NCBI RefSeq assembly: GCF_018320785.1
Contig: NC_054881.1
Span: 16,368,275-16,432,274 of the forward strand
Direction of reading: 5' to 3'
Length of the DNA: 64,000 nt
Origin: Cheilinus undulatus
Lineage: Eukaryota; Chordata; Actinopteri; Labriformes; Labridae
Made by a program: the position numbers and the translations under genes. The notes beneath the pieces were generated by a model. The model saw only the letters and a list, made by a program, of their open reading frames with translations. It ran no database searches and was not told where the DNA came from. Shown here one piece after another: positions 32,884 to 45,239 of this stretch; positions within the stretch are counted from its first letter, which is position 1; every line of letters starts with the position of its first letter.

Positions 32884-35800
32884 ATGTCGGGGCGACAGAA
32901 CAACAAGTTGCCCAATAATTTACCACAACTGCAAAATCTCATAAAAAGAGACCCACAGTCCTACGTAGATGAGGTAAGTGTTGTTAGCAATGAGAGCTAG
33001 CAGAGGTTTTAGCAAGTGGACTTCAGATTGAAGGGAACCCAGCTAAAAAAGTATAAATAAACAAGGAAATTACTCCTGTTTTATCTATTTGCTGTGTACA
33101 GGAAAACAAAATGGCAGCAGTTTACGAGGCATGACATGTCAACATTGTGTTACAGTACCAAGTGACTGTTTTTTTCACAGTTTCTGCAGCAGTACAGACA
33201 TTACCAGTCCAATGTACAGATCTTCAAACTCCAACCTGACAAGCCCAACAAGGAGCTGGCAGACCTTGTTATGTTTCTTGCGCAGGTATTTTATCTTCGT
33301 TACCTTTAAGCTTTCATCCACAAGTCGGCTTCAGTACCCTGATCAGTGATCAGAAACTTCAATAGCGTTGTAACGAATGGTATTTTTGTCCTTCAGATTG
33401 GTCACTGTTACCTACAGCATCTGTCCACCTTCCCACAAGAGCTGTCAGAGTTATTACTGAGTCACCACACTCTACTAGAGCCTGACCTCAGGATGGTGAG
33501 ATTTTCCAGAGCTGATTTTACATGCAAAGCATTTGCTTGTTGATATTTATGCTTATAATACTGGTATAAATTTGTGGTTTCCTGTCTCTGTCAGACCTTC
33601 TGTAAAGCATTGATTCTTTTGAGGAATAAAGGTCTGATTGACCCCTCTGGCCTCTTGGAGCTCTTTTTTGAGCTGCTGCGTTGTCACGACAAGCTTCTTA
33701 GAAAGGTAACATAAAAACTTCTCTGCTTTGATTCTCTGTTGATGTGTAGTCATCTGTTTGTACACACTTTTCCTGCCATGGTAATAAGACTAGGGGGTGA
33801 CCAATTTTCTGCCTGGCTGATTATTGAGGCCTTTATTTGGCATTTGGTTGATTATCAGTTTCAGCACTTTATTTTACTGATGATCAGTATGATTAGTTTA
33901 TCAAAAAGGGACTGCTTTGGATCCACTGCAAGGTATGTCTTCTAGTCTGGCTTTATTTTCACTCTCCACAGTCTCACCAAATGTCTTTTATTCAACACAG
34001 TCTATTAGCTAGATGTTACATGATTATTAACCAGTCAGCGCTTAAGCCATGTTATTGGCACAGTCATATGGTATTACTTCCAGTTTTCCTGTTGCTCCTG
34101 ATGCTCTATGCTGTTACTCATACAGATAGACGTTGAGCTAAAATGTTTTTTTTTTTTTTAATTTGATCACTCAATTTTACTTCTGACACATAAAGTACAT
34201 TTTGTACATCATGACTAATGGATATCAGTTACATATATCGGCTATCGGTATCATGAACCACTGATCGATATCAGCCCTGAAAATAACATCAGCCGAACCC
34301 TAAATAAGAACATATTGAATTTAAATATATTGCAGATTGCAAATATGTTAATTGATTTATGTACTCATTAATTTCTTTTTTTCCATGGTCTGACCTGCCA
34401 ATTTTCTGTCTTTAAAAAACCACTGTTGACAGCAAAAACAACTTTGTTGTAACTTTTCCTTACCAGAAATTTAATTGTATGCTGAAAAAACACCACTTAC
34501 GGATAACTTGTCCAACTATTAATCAAAAAATATTCAAAGCTCTACAAAGATTCTTCTCCCATTCCCATGTAAGGTTCACTTTACCCGTTTCACTCTCTTC
34601 AGCTATATTCTCCTTGATCCCTGACAGATGCATTACCCAAAATAATAGCTGTAAATGTGGTCTTTCATGAGGCTGTTTCTTGAAGTATTTGCCTGTCCGT
34701 CTCTTTGTTTCTCACTGCCTCTCTGAATGACATTTGCAGTTGCAAAGAGACTCTAACTTCTTCTATCTCTGAATGATCAATGTATAGAAATGTATGATAT
34801 TTCCTGCAAAGTTGTGTGTCTTACAACAGGTAAAACTTTTTTAATCACACACTGAGGTTTTATCATTCAAGAGTCCCAACAGTAACTAGAGATTGGAATA
34901 TGAATTAGTGATATTTCAATGTACTGAGCTCCCCCAGCTCTTGTTAGCATATGAGAGGCAGAGCACCTATAGGTGCAGGCATTATGAATGCTAGAAAAAA
35001 CTGGCAGAGGTACTTTTGGGAAGGAGGGGAAAGTGTGAGGAAGCCTTCTTTATTTTACCTTTAATATGTCATAGATTTCCTCCTCTATTATTGATCATAT
35101 TAGCTATCATGTGTTTTTTGCTGTTGCATGAAACCTGCGGCTAATGCCTGTGAATCTGAGATCAGCTCAGTGTAGGGTGTAGGTTACATTGAAGAGGACT
35201 GAACATACTAAAGTAGTTCTGAATTAGTTGGAAGTAGTTCGGGGTAGATGGGGAATTTGTCTGGTCATTCTCTTTTACTGTTGAATGTTTTTGAAATCAT
35301 GCTACTCTTTTAAATAGTTGACTTGGCTTTGTCCTTTTGCTAGTTCATTTCAGTCATTCCTCCACACTTAAACATTGTATTTTTTGTCTCTCTGCAGACT
35401 CTGTACACCCACATCGTCGCAGATATCAAAAATATTAATGCAAAGCACAAAAACAACAAAGTGAACACAGTGAGTGTATATACTTCCTTCATGTGAGATG
35501 GCAAACACTTCTGTTATAAAGCAGCTTAGAGCAGTTGGTGCTCATTATCTGTGTTATACTATCTGTGTTTCAGACGTTACAAAACTTCATGTACACCATG
35601 CTGAGAGACAGTAACCCCATAGCTGCAAAGATCTCTTTAGATGTTATGGTGGAGCTTTACAAAAGGAACATATGGTGAGCTTTATTTGTGTTATTTACAG
35701 GCATGTTGATTTTGTTGTTATTTTTAAAGTTGCATAACTGTTTTTTTGTCCGTGCCACAGGAACGATGCCAAAACAGTTAATGTCATCACAACAGCGTGT

Positions 35801-38800
35801 TTCTCCAAGGTGACAAAGGTGAGTTTGGCACATTAATGTAATGCTTTGTTTATCGTTTTAAATAACTGTCAGATCAGCATATGCTAACCTGCCTCCCGTC
35901 TTGTTTAGATCCTTGTTGCAGGTCTTAAATTCTTCCTGGGAAAAGATGAGGATGAGAAAAATGAGAGTGATTCAGACTCAGAGGTATGTACAGAAAATAA
36001 CAGTATTTTGAAAAATAAATGATCTTTGAAGCCTAGAGAAAATGACATTTTTTGTGAAATGAATTTAGGGTTGTCAAATACTAGCTTTAAAATTTTATAC
36101 AACACTAGTAAAAATCAGGCAATGTTAATACTCAAGTCAATACTATAGCAACAAAAACAGAAGTTTTGGGTGCACTATACATGGTATCTTGTTTTTCATT
36201 AACATTTGCATGCAAACTCAGTTGGAATCACACTAATACATTGCTAAGGTTTGAAACATTGTCTGTGTATGTGTGCAGTTTAGACAATGCCCTCCCTCTC
36301 TCAGGTAAAAACATGATTGCAGGGCCTTTTCTCTGTACTTTTTTATACTGTTGTAACTAAAATTACTATCTACTGTCATTAAAATACAATAGACTTAATT
36401 GTTATTAAGCCTGCCCAATTAAATTGTATGAAGGTGTTGAAATTTATGACAACCTTAATAAGATGTACAAATGTGCTGTCTAATCCTTCAGACAGAGGGA
36501 CCGACAGCTCGAGACCTGAAGGTGAGATACAACACCGGCAAGAAAACCTCCAAAAACAAGAAGAAGCTGGAAAAGGCGATGAAAGTCCTCAAGGTATCAC
36601 TGTTTAAAAATAAAAATGGAGTGACTCATATTATGAAATCCCTGCTAACAAAAATAAAATTAATTCTTTTACTTTTTTTGGCAGAAACACAAGAAAAAGA
36701 ACAAAGCAGAAGTGTTCAATTTCTCTGCTATTCATCTGATTCATGATCCTCAAGGTAGGTGTACCTGTCCAATAACTTTCTTAAAGATAAGTTATGTTAC
36801 AATGTCTGAAACATGACAGATAATTTCGCCTTGTTTTATACAGATTTCTCTGAGAAACTCTTGAAGCAGTTGGAAGACTCTAAAGAGCGCTTCGAGGTGA
36901 AGATCATGATGATGGAGCTCATATCAAGGCTGGTTGGAATCCATGAGGTGAGTAAGAAAAGAGAGGAACTGAATCCTGCAGGAGTACCACAAACAAGAGC
37001 ATGGCACATAATGTAGCCTCATAGCATAATTGCCTAAGTCATATTTTAAGGTTTTTAGAAAAATAAGGCGCAATGAATGCGCAGCGTTAGGAGAGTATAG
37101 TAAGGCAGATATCACAATTTGGCCAAAATAAGGAAATTATGCTATGAGGCTAAGGATATGTGAAATATTACACTTTTCTCAGTCAGTCTATATATATATC
37201 TGTGCTGTATGGTGGCAGATGATTTAAACATTCACCACAGGAACACAGCAGGAACTTGCTTGCAAATTTGTCATTTCCCTCTGTGACAGCTTATCAGTGT
37301 TGTTTTCAGCTGCTTTTTGGTTTCCTCCAGATGTTGATGTGCAAGTGTTGATTATATTGAAATATATGCAGAACATAGCAGATTTTTACAGAAGTGGTAC
37401 CAATCAAAACTAAATTAAAACAGCTGCTGGAGTTGCAAGAATTACGCCTTGAATTCTGTGTTTTCTTTTCATACTCAGTTGTGATTAAAAAGTGATGAAA
37501 CTTTTTTGCTCTTCTCCAGCTCTTCCTCTTTAACTTTTACCCGTTCATCCAGAGATTTCTCCAGCCACATCAGAGAGGTAAAAATAGCACCCAAGCAGGG
37601 GAATATTGATTTTCTTTACCTCTTTAAATGAGATATTTCAATGAACTTGTCTTTTCAGAGGTGACAAAGATTCTCCTCTGTGCTGCCCAGGCCTCGCACC
37701 AACTTGTTCCACCAGAGGTACATGAAGATCATTTACACATCTTTCTGTTAGCAACATAAGTGAACTTAACTTATTTTAGTATAGCACGCTGCTCACATTC
37801 CTACTTCTGCAGATCATTGAACCTGTAATCATGACCATCGCCAACAACTTCGTGACGGATAGAAACTCAGGAGAGGTCATGACAGTGGGGTCAGTAGAAC
37901 AGTATGTCTCCATACAGATGTTGTTCAACTGCAAATCCAAGGATATTATTTAACTTTTTCTGTGTTTGTTTTCCAGTCTTAATGCCATCAAAGAAGTGGC
38001 AGCACGCTGTCCACTTGCCATCACTGAAGATCTACTGCAGGATCTGGCTCAGTACAAGATCCACAAAGACAAAAGTTAGTAACTATTTTGAATTGATACA
38101 TCATTAACAGATTGTGTATTTGTGCATGTGTGTTTGCATAAACCACATCTTTATTTCTACAGATGTGATGATGTCAGCCAGAGGACTGATCCAGCTGTTC
38201 AGGAATCTAAATCCACAGATGCTACACAAGAAGGACAGGGTAAGTCGAAGGACTGACAACAGCATTTATAAACAAATACATCATAAAAAAATCTATATTT
38301 TGCACCCATAATTGAAAAACTATCACATTTTTGTGCATGGCCTGTTTTTAAGAGCATGTTATAACATCGTTTTAGTTGAAGAGACACAAAAGCAGAAGCA
38401 TTGTTCTGCATTTCTGCTCTAAATGACATTTTAGCAGAATATGTGTATGCATCGGAATATGCAGTTCTACCATGACAGTAGTGCACACTCACCACACTTT
38501 TTTTTTGTTGCTCTGATTGGCCCACAATGAATTTGACCATCAAAAGTTTCATCCATCCATTCTCTGAGTTTATTTTTTGAAAGAGTTTACTCTTCCCAAA
38601 CTCTACCTAAGGGGTGTTGCCCAGATGGATGTGAGATACAACCCTTTGGATATGTGATCGAGTCAGGTTATGGGACATGTGGGACATTTACAAGAGATGT
38701 GTAAGGGTTTTTTAAAATGTGGACAAAAATTCAAATCAGAAACTGAAATCCTTTTCAGATTTATAATGTTTTTTGTTGAGTTAGTCACAGTACAATTTAG

Positions 38801-39300
38801 GTATTTAACTACATCACTTGTTCTCCAGGGGAGGCCCACAGAAGCATCAGCAGAGGCAAAAATCAAAGACTACGGAGAGCTGGACGCTAAAGACTACATC
38901 CCTGGAGCTGAAGTCCTGGAGGTGGAGGAGGAGAAGAAAGAAGGAGAAGAGGACGGTAAGCAGAAACATTTTAGTCCATAAGTGTTTTGACACATGATGA
39001 TTTCAGACAGGAGGGGGTGTCCTCTGATGTAGACATGTCATAAAAAAAAAGATGTGGAAACCTCAGCTGGCAAACAAAGCTACATAACCAGCACCATGCC
39101 GTGTTTTGTACCCTTACAAGAAAGTGCTGAGAAGAACATACTGCTGAGCAGAAAACATAATGAGGCAGCTTCATTACATTCACATAGATTGCACCAATTG
39201 CTCACTGATTGCCTGATATTAATGTCATCAACCCTGCCTTCTCTCTTGCTGTGAATTTCTCTGAATATTTCCTGTAGCGTCACACATCAGCCCCCCCCCC

Positions 39301-39339
<39 letters not shown>

Positions 39340-40728
39340 TAAAAGGAAATTTATCAGAGAGGTGGCAGAAAAACTATAGATGAAAAAACTTGGCTGTTTG
39401 CCTTCAGTCATGAAGCTCACACCCAAAATTTGGGGACATTTTTCAGAGTTTTGTTCATGTGTGAAGACATCAATACAAGTGGTAGTAGATTGTTGACTAA
39501 TGAGTCATTCAGCTTTTTATTGGACTTCATACATGATCAATATAGGATTTTCATCCATTTCCCTTGTATTGTACCACAGATGGCTGGGAGAGTGCCAGTA
39601 TCAGCGATGATGATGAAGATGGAGAGTGGGTGGATGTTCACCACTCATCTGATGAAGACACAACAGAAGTGGTGAGGATAGAATTGCAAAATCAAACAAC
39701 TGATGGTAAGTGATGTCTTATTTTAATGAAATTGTGTCCTGTGTCGGTTTTAGGCTGAGAAGCTTGAGAGCATGCCTGTGGAGGAGAGGAAAGCCATTGC
39801 AGCTGCAGTCAGCAGCAGCAGGCTCCTAACTCAAGACGACTTCAAGAAGATCCGCCTGGCTCAGCTGGCCAAGGAGGTCAATGCTGCACCAGGGAAGGGC
39901 CAGAAGAGGAAGAATGTGGACAGTGATGACGAGGAAGACAGCAAGTTAGAAAGCTACTTTGTGTATAAAACTTATAGCATTCATTTGTCGACAGAAAAGC
40001 AAAATGTGCTAAAAATTTGTTGTTTTATGAATCATGCAGAGGGGAGCTGCTGAGCTTGAGGAACATTGAGAAGCTCCATAAGAAACCAAAATCAGACAAG
40101 GAAACACGGCTAGCAACGGCCATGGTAAAACTTTAACACGAGGATGACTGATACTGTTCTATAATTTACCGACTATTGCTGGACACATATTCATAGAGCC
40201 TAAGAGACTTATTCAGATTGCTAGTTTTGTCTGAAAGTGGACAGATCTATGATAACCTGCTGCTGTAGCATGAATTTTTCCATATGGGATAAAAAAAAAA
40301 CTACATATATCTATGTTATCAAGCATTGAGGGGCATTAAAAATAGCTGTGAATGAACTTTGTGTCTAACTATTTGCACTAATGCATTTTTTAAAATTCTA
40401 GGCGGGACGGCCCGACCGTAAGGACTTTGTCAGAAAGCGGATCAAGCTGAATCCACATGCCAGCACCAGCAACAAAGAGAAGAGGAAAACAAAGAACTTC
40501 ATGATGATGAGGCACAGTCAGAACGTCAGAACAAAAGGCAAACGCTCCTTCAGAGAGAAACAGGTCCGTTTAACATAACCAAACAAATTAAATTCATTTG
40601 ACTATGGATGTACATGATGTATTAAAACTACAGACTTTATATTTGAAGTTAAAACTATATTTTTTGTGCTTTCTGTCCAGCTGGCTCTCCGGGATGCACT
40701 GCTGAAGAAAAAGAAGCACTATAAGTAG
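32884..40728 (+). CDS. sdad1: sdad1: SDA1 domain-containing protein 1, ribosome biogenesis factor
   Basis: Orthologue of yeast Sda1 and human SDAD1, a nucleolar/nuclear factor for 60S pre-ribosome maturation and export. Coding exons: 32884-32973, 33181-33285, 33397-33495, 33595-33705, 35398-35469, 35574-35674, 35761-35818, 35909-35983, 36492-36593, 36685-36754, 36844-36947, 37520-37577, 37659-37717, 37813-37889, 37977-38074, 38163-38239, 38829-38955, 39580-39671, 39754-39944, 40040-40124, 40402-40563, 40681-40728. Total 2,061 nt, 686 aa; human is about 687. The start [20 protein letters not shown] matches the human N-terminus ([20 protein letters not shown]). Conserved blocks: [80 protein letters not shown], the acidic [13 protein letters not shown] tract, and the Lys-rich C-terminus [19 protein letters not shown]. 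It is complete and shows no damage. Confidence 0.96.
33791..34302. mobile_element. hAT-like non-autonomous element in sdad1 intron 4
   Basis: The element starts TAGGGGGTGACCAATTTT and ends CAGCCGAACCCTA, whose reverse complement TAGGGTTCGGCTG is an imperfect inverted match. Flanks are AATAAGAC (33783-33790) and AATAAGAA (34303-34310), a 7-of-8 target duplication. Interior sequence includes the ATCGGCTATCGGTATC and ATCGATATCAGCC text common in fish hAT derivatives. Older than the klhl8 copy, judging by divergence. Confidence 0.6.
34311..35397 (+). other. sdad1: Remainder of sdad1 intron 4
   Basis: A/T-rich, with no recognisable element besides the hAT-like copy just upstream (33791-34302). 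The acceptor at 35397 follows a long T/C tract. Confidence 0.5.
37014..37152. mobile_element. Small MITE with 18-bp perfect inverted repeats in an sdad1 intron
   Basis: TAGCCTCATAGCATAATT at 37014-37031 is repeated exactly in reverse complement at 37135-37152. The outer TA on both sides fits a TA target duplication of the Tc1/mariner type. Total length 139 bp; no coding capacity. Confidence 0.7.
38240..39579 (+). other. sdad1: sdad1 introns around exon 38829-38955
   Basis: Contain the C-run/(CA)n tract and one short dispersed-repeat copy. Open frames on both strands (for example 38199-38552 minus) have no support. Confidence 0.5.
39291..39337 (+). repeat. C-run followed by (CA)n microsatellite
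   Basis: Eleven C residues, a CACCCACC bridge, then about 14 CA units, in the sdad1 intron between 38955 and 39580. Confidence 0.9.
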
Positions 40729-40860
40729 GACGCATGGACGTGGTTGCTGAATATGCCTTATACATTGTACATCCTCCAACTACTCTGTAAAAAAATGGTC
40801 TGTTTAATTATTAGTGTATTATATGCAGATAATGACTTGCATACATTTTCAATGTCCTGA

Positions 40861-40866
40861 AATAAA
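40861..40866 (+). terminator. sdad1: sdad1 polyadenylation signal
   Basis: AATAAA lies 132 bp after the stop codon, with a GT-rich stretch (TGGATGTTCGTTTTTG) just downstream. It gives a short 3'UTR, as is common for ribosome-biogenesis genes. Confidence 0.7.
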
Positions 40867-41466
40867 CAATCTTTGATAATTGGATGTTCGTTTTTGCATT
40901 TAAGGCTTCTAATGTTGTTTCATATTATTTCATTCCACCTTGGTTGGAAAATGCTTTACCAATGTACAGTAAAAGGAATCAGTGGGGATGTGAAGGTGTT
41001 GTTAATGTATAATTTTAGAAAACATAATTGGCCAATATAGTTATATTACAACTATAATTGCAGCAAAACATTCCCTTATTTTGAACTTTAGCCTGAAGTT
41101 TAGTGCCATATTTTGATAGTGTCAGTGTTATTTACTGAGACCTATGTTCAGTAAGGCATAAGTCAGATTGAGACACAAATTAGCATGAAATGAAGGAGCA
41201 TTATTTAAAAAAAAAAAACAGAATGCAACATACAAGTGTTTTTCCTCTTTTTTGTATCACTTTTAACTTTTATTCGAACAATAGTCCTCTGTTTTCAAGT
41301 TGAAGCATTATAATTTCCCATATTGTTTATCATTTCGAGTTGCTGTGATCTTAAGTTTAAAAAAAATTCCATAAATTTTGTGCTTCTAAATAACAGCGAT
41401 AGCTTTTGTCAGTCCCTAATATCAATGCTCGGTTGTATGGGCTGCATATCTTTAATTACCTTAAAA
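40867..41466. other. Intergenic region sdad1-klhl8
   Basis: About 600 bp of A/T-rich DNA between the sdad1 poly(A) signal and the klhl8 promoter motif. No feature seen. Confidence 0.5.
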
Positions 41467-41564
41467 CTACATTTCCCATGAAGCACCTGGATTTACAGCA
41501 AACGTGCTAATACCAAACATTCCGCTCAATGAAGCCGGCATTTTAATTCTTGCTGCGACATGAG
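41467..41564 (+). promoter_or_regulatory. klhl8: klhl8 promoter with ZNF143/SBS-like motif and non-coding exon 1
   Basis: At 41467-41486, ACTACATTTCCCATGAAGCA closely resembles the SBS element (ACTACAATTCCCAGAATGC type) bound by ZNF143 at many vertebrate promoters. About 60-100 bp downstream a GCCGGC-containing stretch ends in GACATGAG followed by the donor GTAACT at 41565, a fitting 5'UTR exon for klhl8. The next exon is 3.65 kb away and holds the ATG. Assignment to klhl8 is by position and orientation; no transcript evidence is available here. Confidence 0.5.
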
Positions 41565-44500
41565 GTAACTTATTTTGATTTTCTTGACACAACAGAACGA
41601 TTGTCTTTTATTTTGTTCTGATTTTTTGCCGTGTACTTTCAGTATTTTAGTGAAATTATCGGCTAAATCTGCTTCGTTGACTGCCAGCTAACATCTGTTC
41701 ACTCGAGTGCTAGCATTACAGCTATTGGCCGCTAGCAAACAAGCTAATCCCCTTACAGTTAGCCTTATTTTGCTTGGTAGTTTTATAATTTAAATACTTG
41801 TATTGTTTTCAGTTTACAAATGGATTTTTTACTTTGCACTTATACCAAAATACTGTGTTATTTACTCTCATCGTAACCATATCATTGATAACCCGAACTA
41901 TGCTATACAATCTGTTGAAATGTGGCTGTTTGATGTTGCTGTCACATTTTAAGACAGTTTCTGTCAATTGTTATGCATGATAGAAGATACCAACCTAACA
42001 ACAACTAGCAAAACTGTGTTTAAGTATCGCATTACCACTGGTAAGAATACAGTAGTTGTCTTAAATGAGAAATGAAAGTGCTTCGTAGGTATTTGCATTA
42101 CAGCTGGTGACATATCTTGGTTATTTGCATCCCCTACAGCTTTTTCTTTGTGTCGTTTCCCTTTTTTAAGGCCACCTCATGTTTTCTATGTACAGGAAAT
42201 TATAACCTGCACACACATGTATTTGAGTAAATGGAGTGCTTATTAGACTTAAGGGTAATTAGGGCGATAGGTTAGGTATGACTGAATATTTAGCGTGTGA
42301 AGAATACAGTAGTTTGAGTCTGCTCCTTTTACAGAGGTAATAGGAGAACAAAATAAAGCTGTGAGCTGCTTTCGTGACCAGATAAACACGGATTATTTAT
42401 AGGAAGCCCGTGAACGCTATGTTATTAGAGGACAAAAAGTTAGATGCTCAGCCCCTCCATTAGTCTGTATATGAGGTTGATCTGCAGTTGCGAGTATACT
42501 AGACAATATTGCGATTAAATTATATCACATTAATAGTGCAATAATCAACCTGTTTGTTTTGTTTGAGAATAATACTAGTTTTGACGTTTGTATTTCCCAA
42601 CTCGAAACATACAAATATTAAGTAGCATAAGGTTTGGAAAATAAGGGTACTTTACTAAATGCACCATATTTTTGCAAACCTTTCAAGTACTACATAATAC
42701 AAAAATATTGCAGCCTTTTATGCAGCTATGCAATTGTGCAGCACTATAAGACACCCAATATCTTGTGTTAAGTTACTCAAAAATGGAGGCTAACTATTGC
42801 ACAAGAAGATAAGGAAAATTTCAGTAGTGTAAATTGCAAATTGCAAATATTTTGTAAAATGTCTTCAGTGTGCAGGATTTTGCCTGCAATTTTTGAAAAG
42901 CCCACTCATTTATAGCACTTGCCTCATGAAGTAGATGTATTTTTGAAGGAGTTGGTACATTTTGATAATGTATATTATTAAGTAAACATAGATTTTATTG
43001 TTGTTAATTACATGATATTGCAAAGAAGTCAACATTTTGTCAAATAAACTGCAATAGAAATACTTTCTTTCAACGGTTATATTTCTTGTTGCATCCCCTG
43101 TTAATTCTCTAAACATGGTTTGGAAATATAGCCATTCAGTTTGCAGGAAGCCGACTCATTAGTAGGCTAATAATCCCTACAGTCACTGATCACAGCACTA
43201 ACCATAGAGGCATTGCAATTGGCTGCTGGTGTAGCACAGTGTTGGACAAGTGGGTCAAGTAATCTGACATGACAACTGTAGGTCTCTTGAGCGCTCCCCA
43301 GTCTTCTTTGTGCCTTTAATATCTAATGTGTTCTGCTGGGTGCTTACTGGGAGTCTCTTTTGTATTGTGAGCAATCTTGGGTGTCTTTGAACATATGATA
43401 CAATCTCCATTATTTTAAAGATGATTAACACCGAAAGTGCAAAGCTTGATCTAGACTTCAGATTTTCAGTCATATTCTTTAACTGATAGCTGCTGCAGGC
43501 TGAAGATAGAGAGAGCTTGCATGTATGTTGGTAATATTTGTGCAGTTTAAACAGTGCTCAAGATTCTGCTGATTTGCTTTGGTTAAAGACAACACATGAC
43601 CCAACATTGAGTGCCTAGGACTTCTGTGTTTGTTGCCCTGGCATCAAACATTGATATCAATGTTGTTTGATTTTTTCCAAAATAGTTATGAAGTTTGAAA
43701 TCTGGTGTCATGACAAGTCAATCCTGTTATCTTGGAAGAGGTCCATGTTGGCACAGTTTGTTTTTCACTTTGCACTCAGTGGAGTTTGATAGTTGTGCAA
43801 CCCATCTTTGTCATTAAATTATTGACTACCTCACTCCTCATAAATAATACAGCATGATGATGTTATCATGTGAGGCCATGAAAGTGCTTCAGCAGATCCA
43901 GAGTCTGCCTTTGAACCAATGGACTGCTGAGACTTTCTACATGTGTTGAGAAACAGAACAGTTTCAAAGACAGAGCCTATCTATGAATGTACAAAGTGGA
44001 GAGAGTCTTTGATCACTGGTGCATATGATGGGAGTTGATGTTTCTGCTCTTATAGCCAAGGGGACTAGTGATGAGGGGGCGATACACTGAGACTATTCAC
44101 AGTCAGGGAGCTAGCTAAAAAGAGAGACAGTGCATAGTCTGTAAGGTGTGGGTGGAGCTTTGCCCTCTGGCTGTCTGCTCTCTGTATCTCTGTCATATCG
44201 ACTGTGGAGATTTTTCAACGGATTCAGCAATAGGTAGGAATTTTTATGGGTGTGATTGTGCAGTATTTTTTATTTGTTTTGTGCTGTGTAAGTTTGGAGG
44301 AATCTGCTTGTCTGCTTTTTTCACATTTGTCTGCAATCTGTGCTGGATGAGTAAAGGGGAAGTGGCACTAAAGGGGGAGGAATTCTGACCAAACTTGCTA
44401 AGCTGGAAGGCAATGTCACCCACCACTTTCTCCCTTTTGTTTCCTCCATTGACGAATGCAAGGTGTAATTTAGACACAGTAGCAGTTTCCATTTCATACT

Positions 44501-45217
44501 AGAGGTTATTCTGGGCTTGGTGTGGTGGAAGAAAAAAAACAACCTGGTTATGACCAGTAGCACTGGGTGATTATTCTATCAGTGACTATTGTGATTATCT
44601 CTTTCTTATAATTGCATTTGATTGCTTTACTAAACAACTAATGAGATGTTTAGTCTATGAAATGTCAGAAATGATGGAAAAGGTTTACATACTGTTTCAT
44701 ATGATTTCAAACTTGGATGTTGTGCACCTACAAACCAAAGAAATTTAGTTTACTGTCATAGAGGTTCCATTCAAATTTTTGGTTGGAATCTAAAATAGTT
44801 GCTTTTCATTTTAAAAATATTTTAAATGGTTGATATAACAGGTTATTTAATAAGCACCATTCACACATGGAGCAGTTCAAGCACTTTAGAAGAATAGGGT
44901 GGCACAATATTATTGTCCTGATATCAATATTCACAGATACAACCAAGTTTGTGGAATTTTAGATTGGACCAACAGATCTATGTCAATTGAAGTTATCTTC
45001 TTTGGGTGTCCTTGTTCTTTAAACCCTTAAAGTGTGTTTTAAGGAAAAACACTTAAAGTCTGAAATACATAAATGAATATCGATATTGTTGTCAGTTAAA
45101 ATAAATTCCTGAATATATGCATGTATCATATATTAGCAAAAACCTAACATCGTGCAAGCTGGTTTCCTTAAGAATACTCTTTCAGGAAGGTTTCAAATGC
45201 TCTTGTCTTTATTCTAG
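41565..45217 (+). other. klhl8: klhl8 intron 1 (3.65 kb)
   Basis: The acceptor is probably at 45217 (ATTCTAG) or 45233. No exon-like or clear repeat content was recognised; open frames near 44146-44563 lack support. Confidence 0.5.
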
Positions 45218-45239
45218 GTACTGTTTCCTGTAGCCAGCT

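Noticed and set aside
38199-38552. 117-codon minus-strand frame in sdad1
   Set aside because: Overlaps a sense coding exon and adjoining intron; no similarity recognised.
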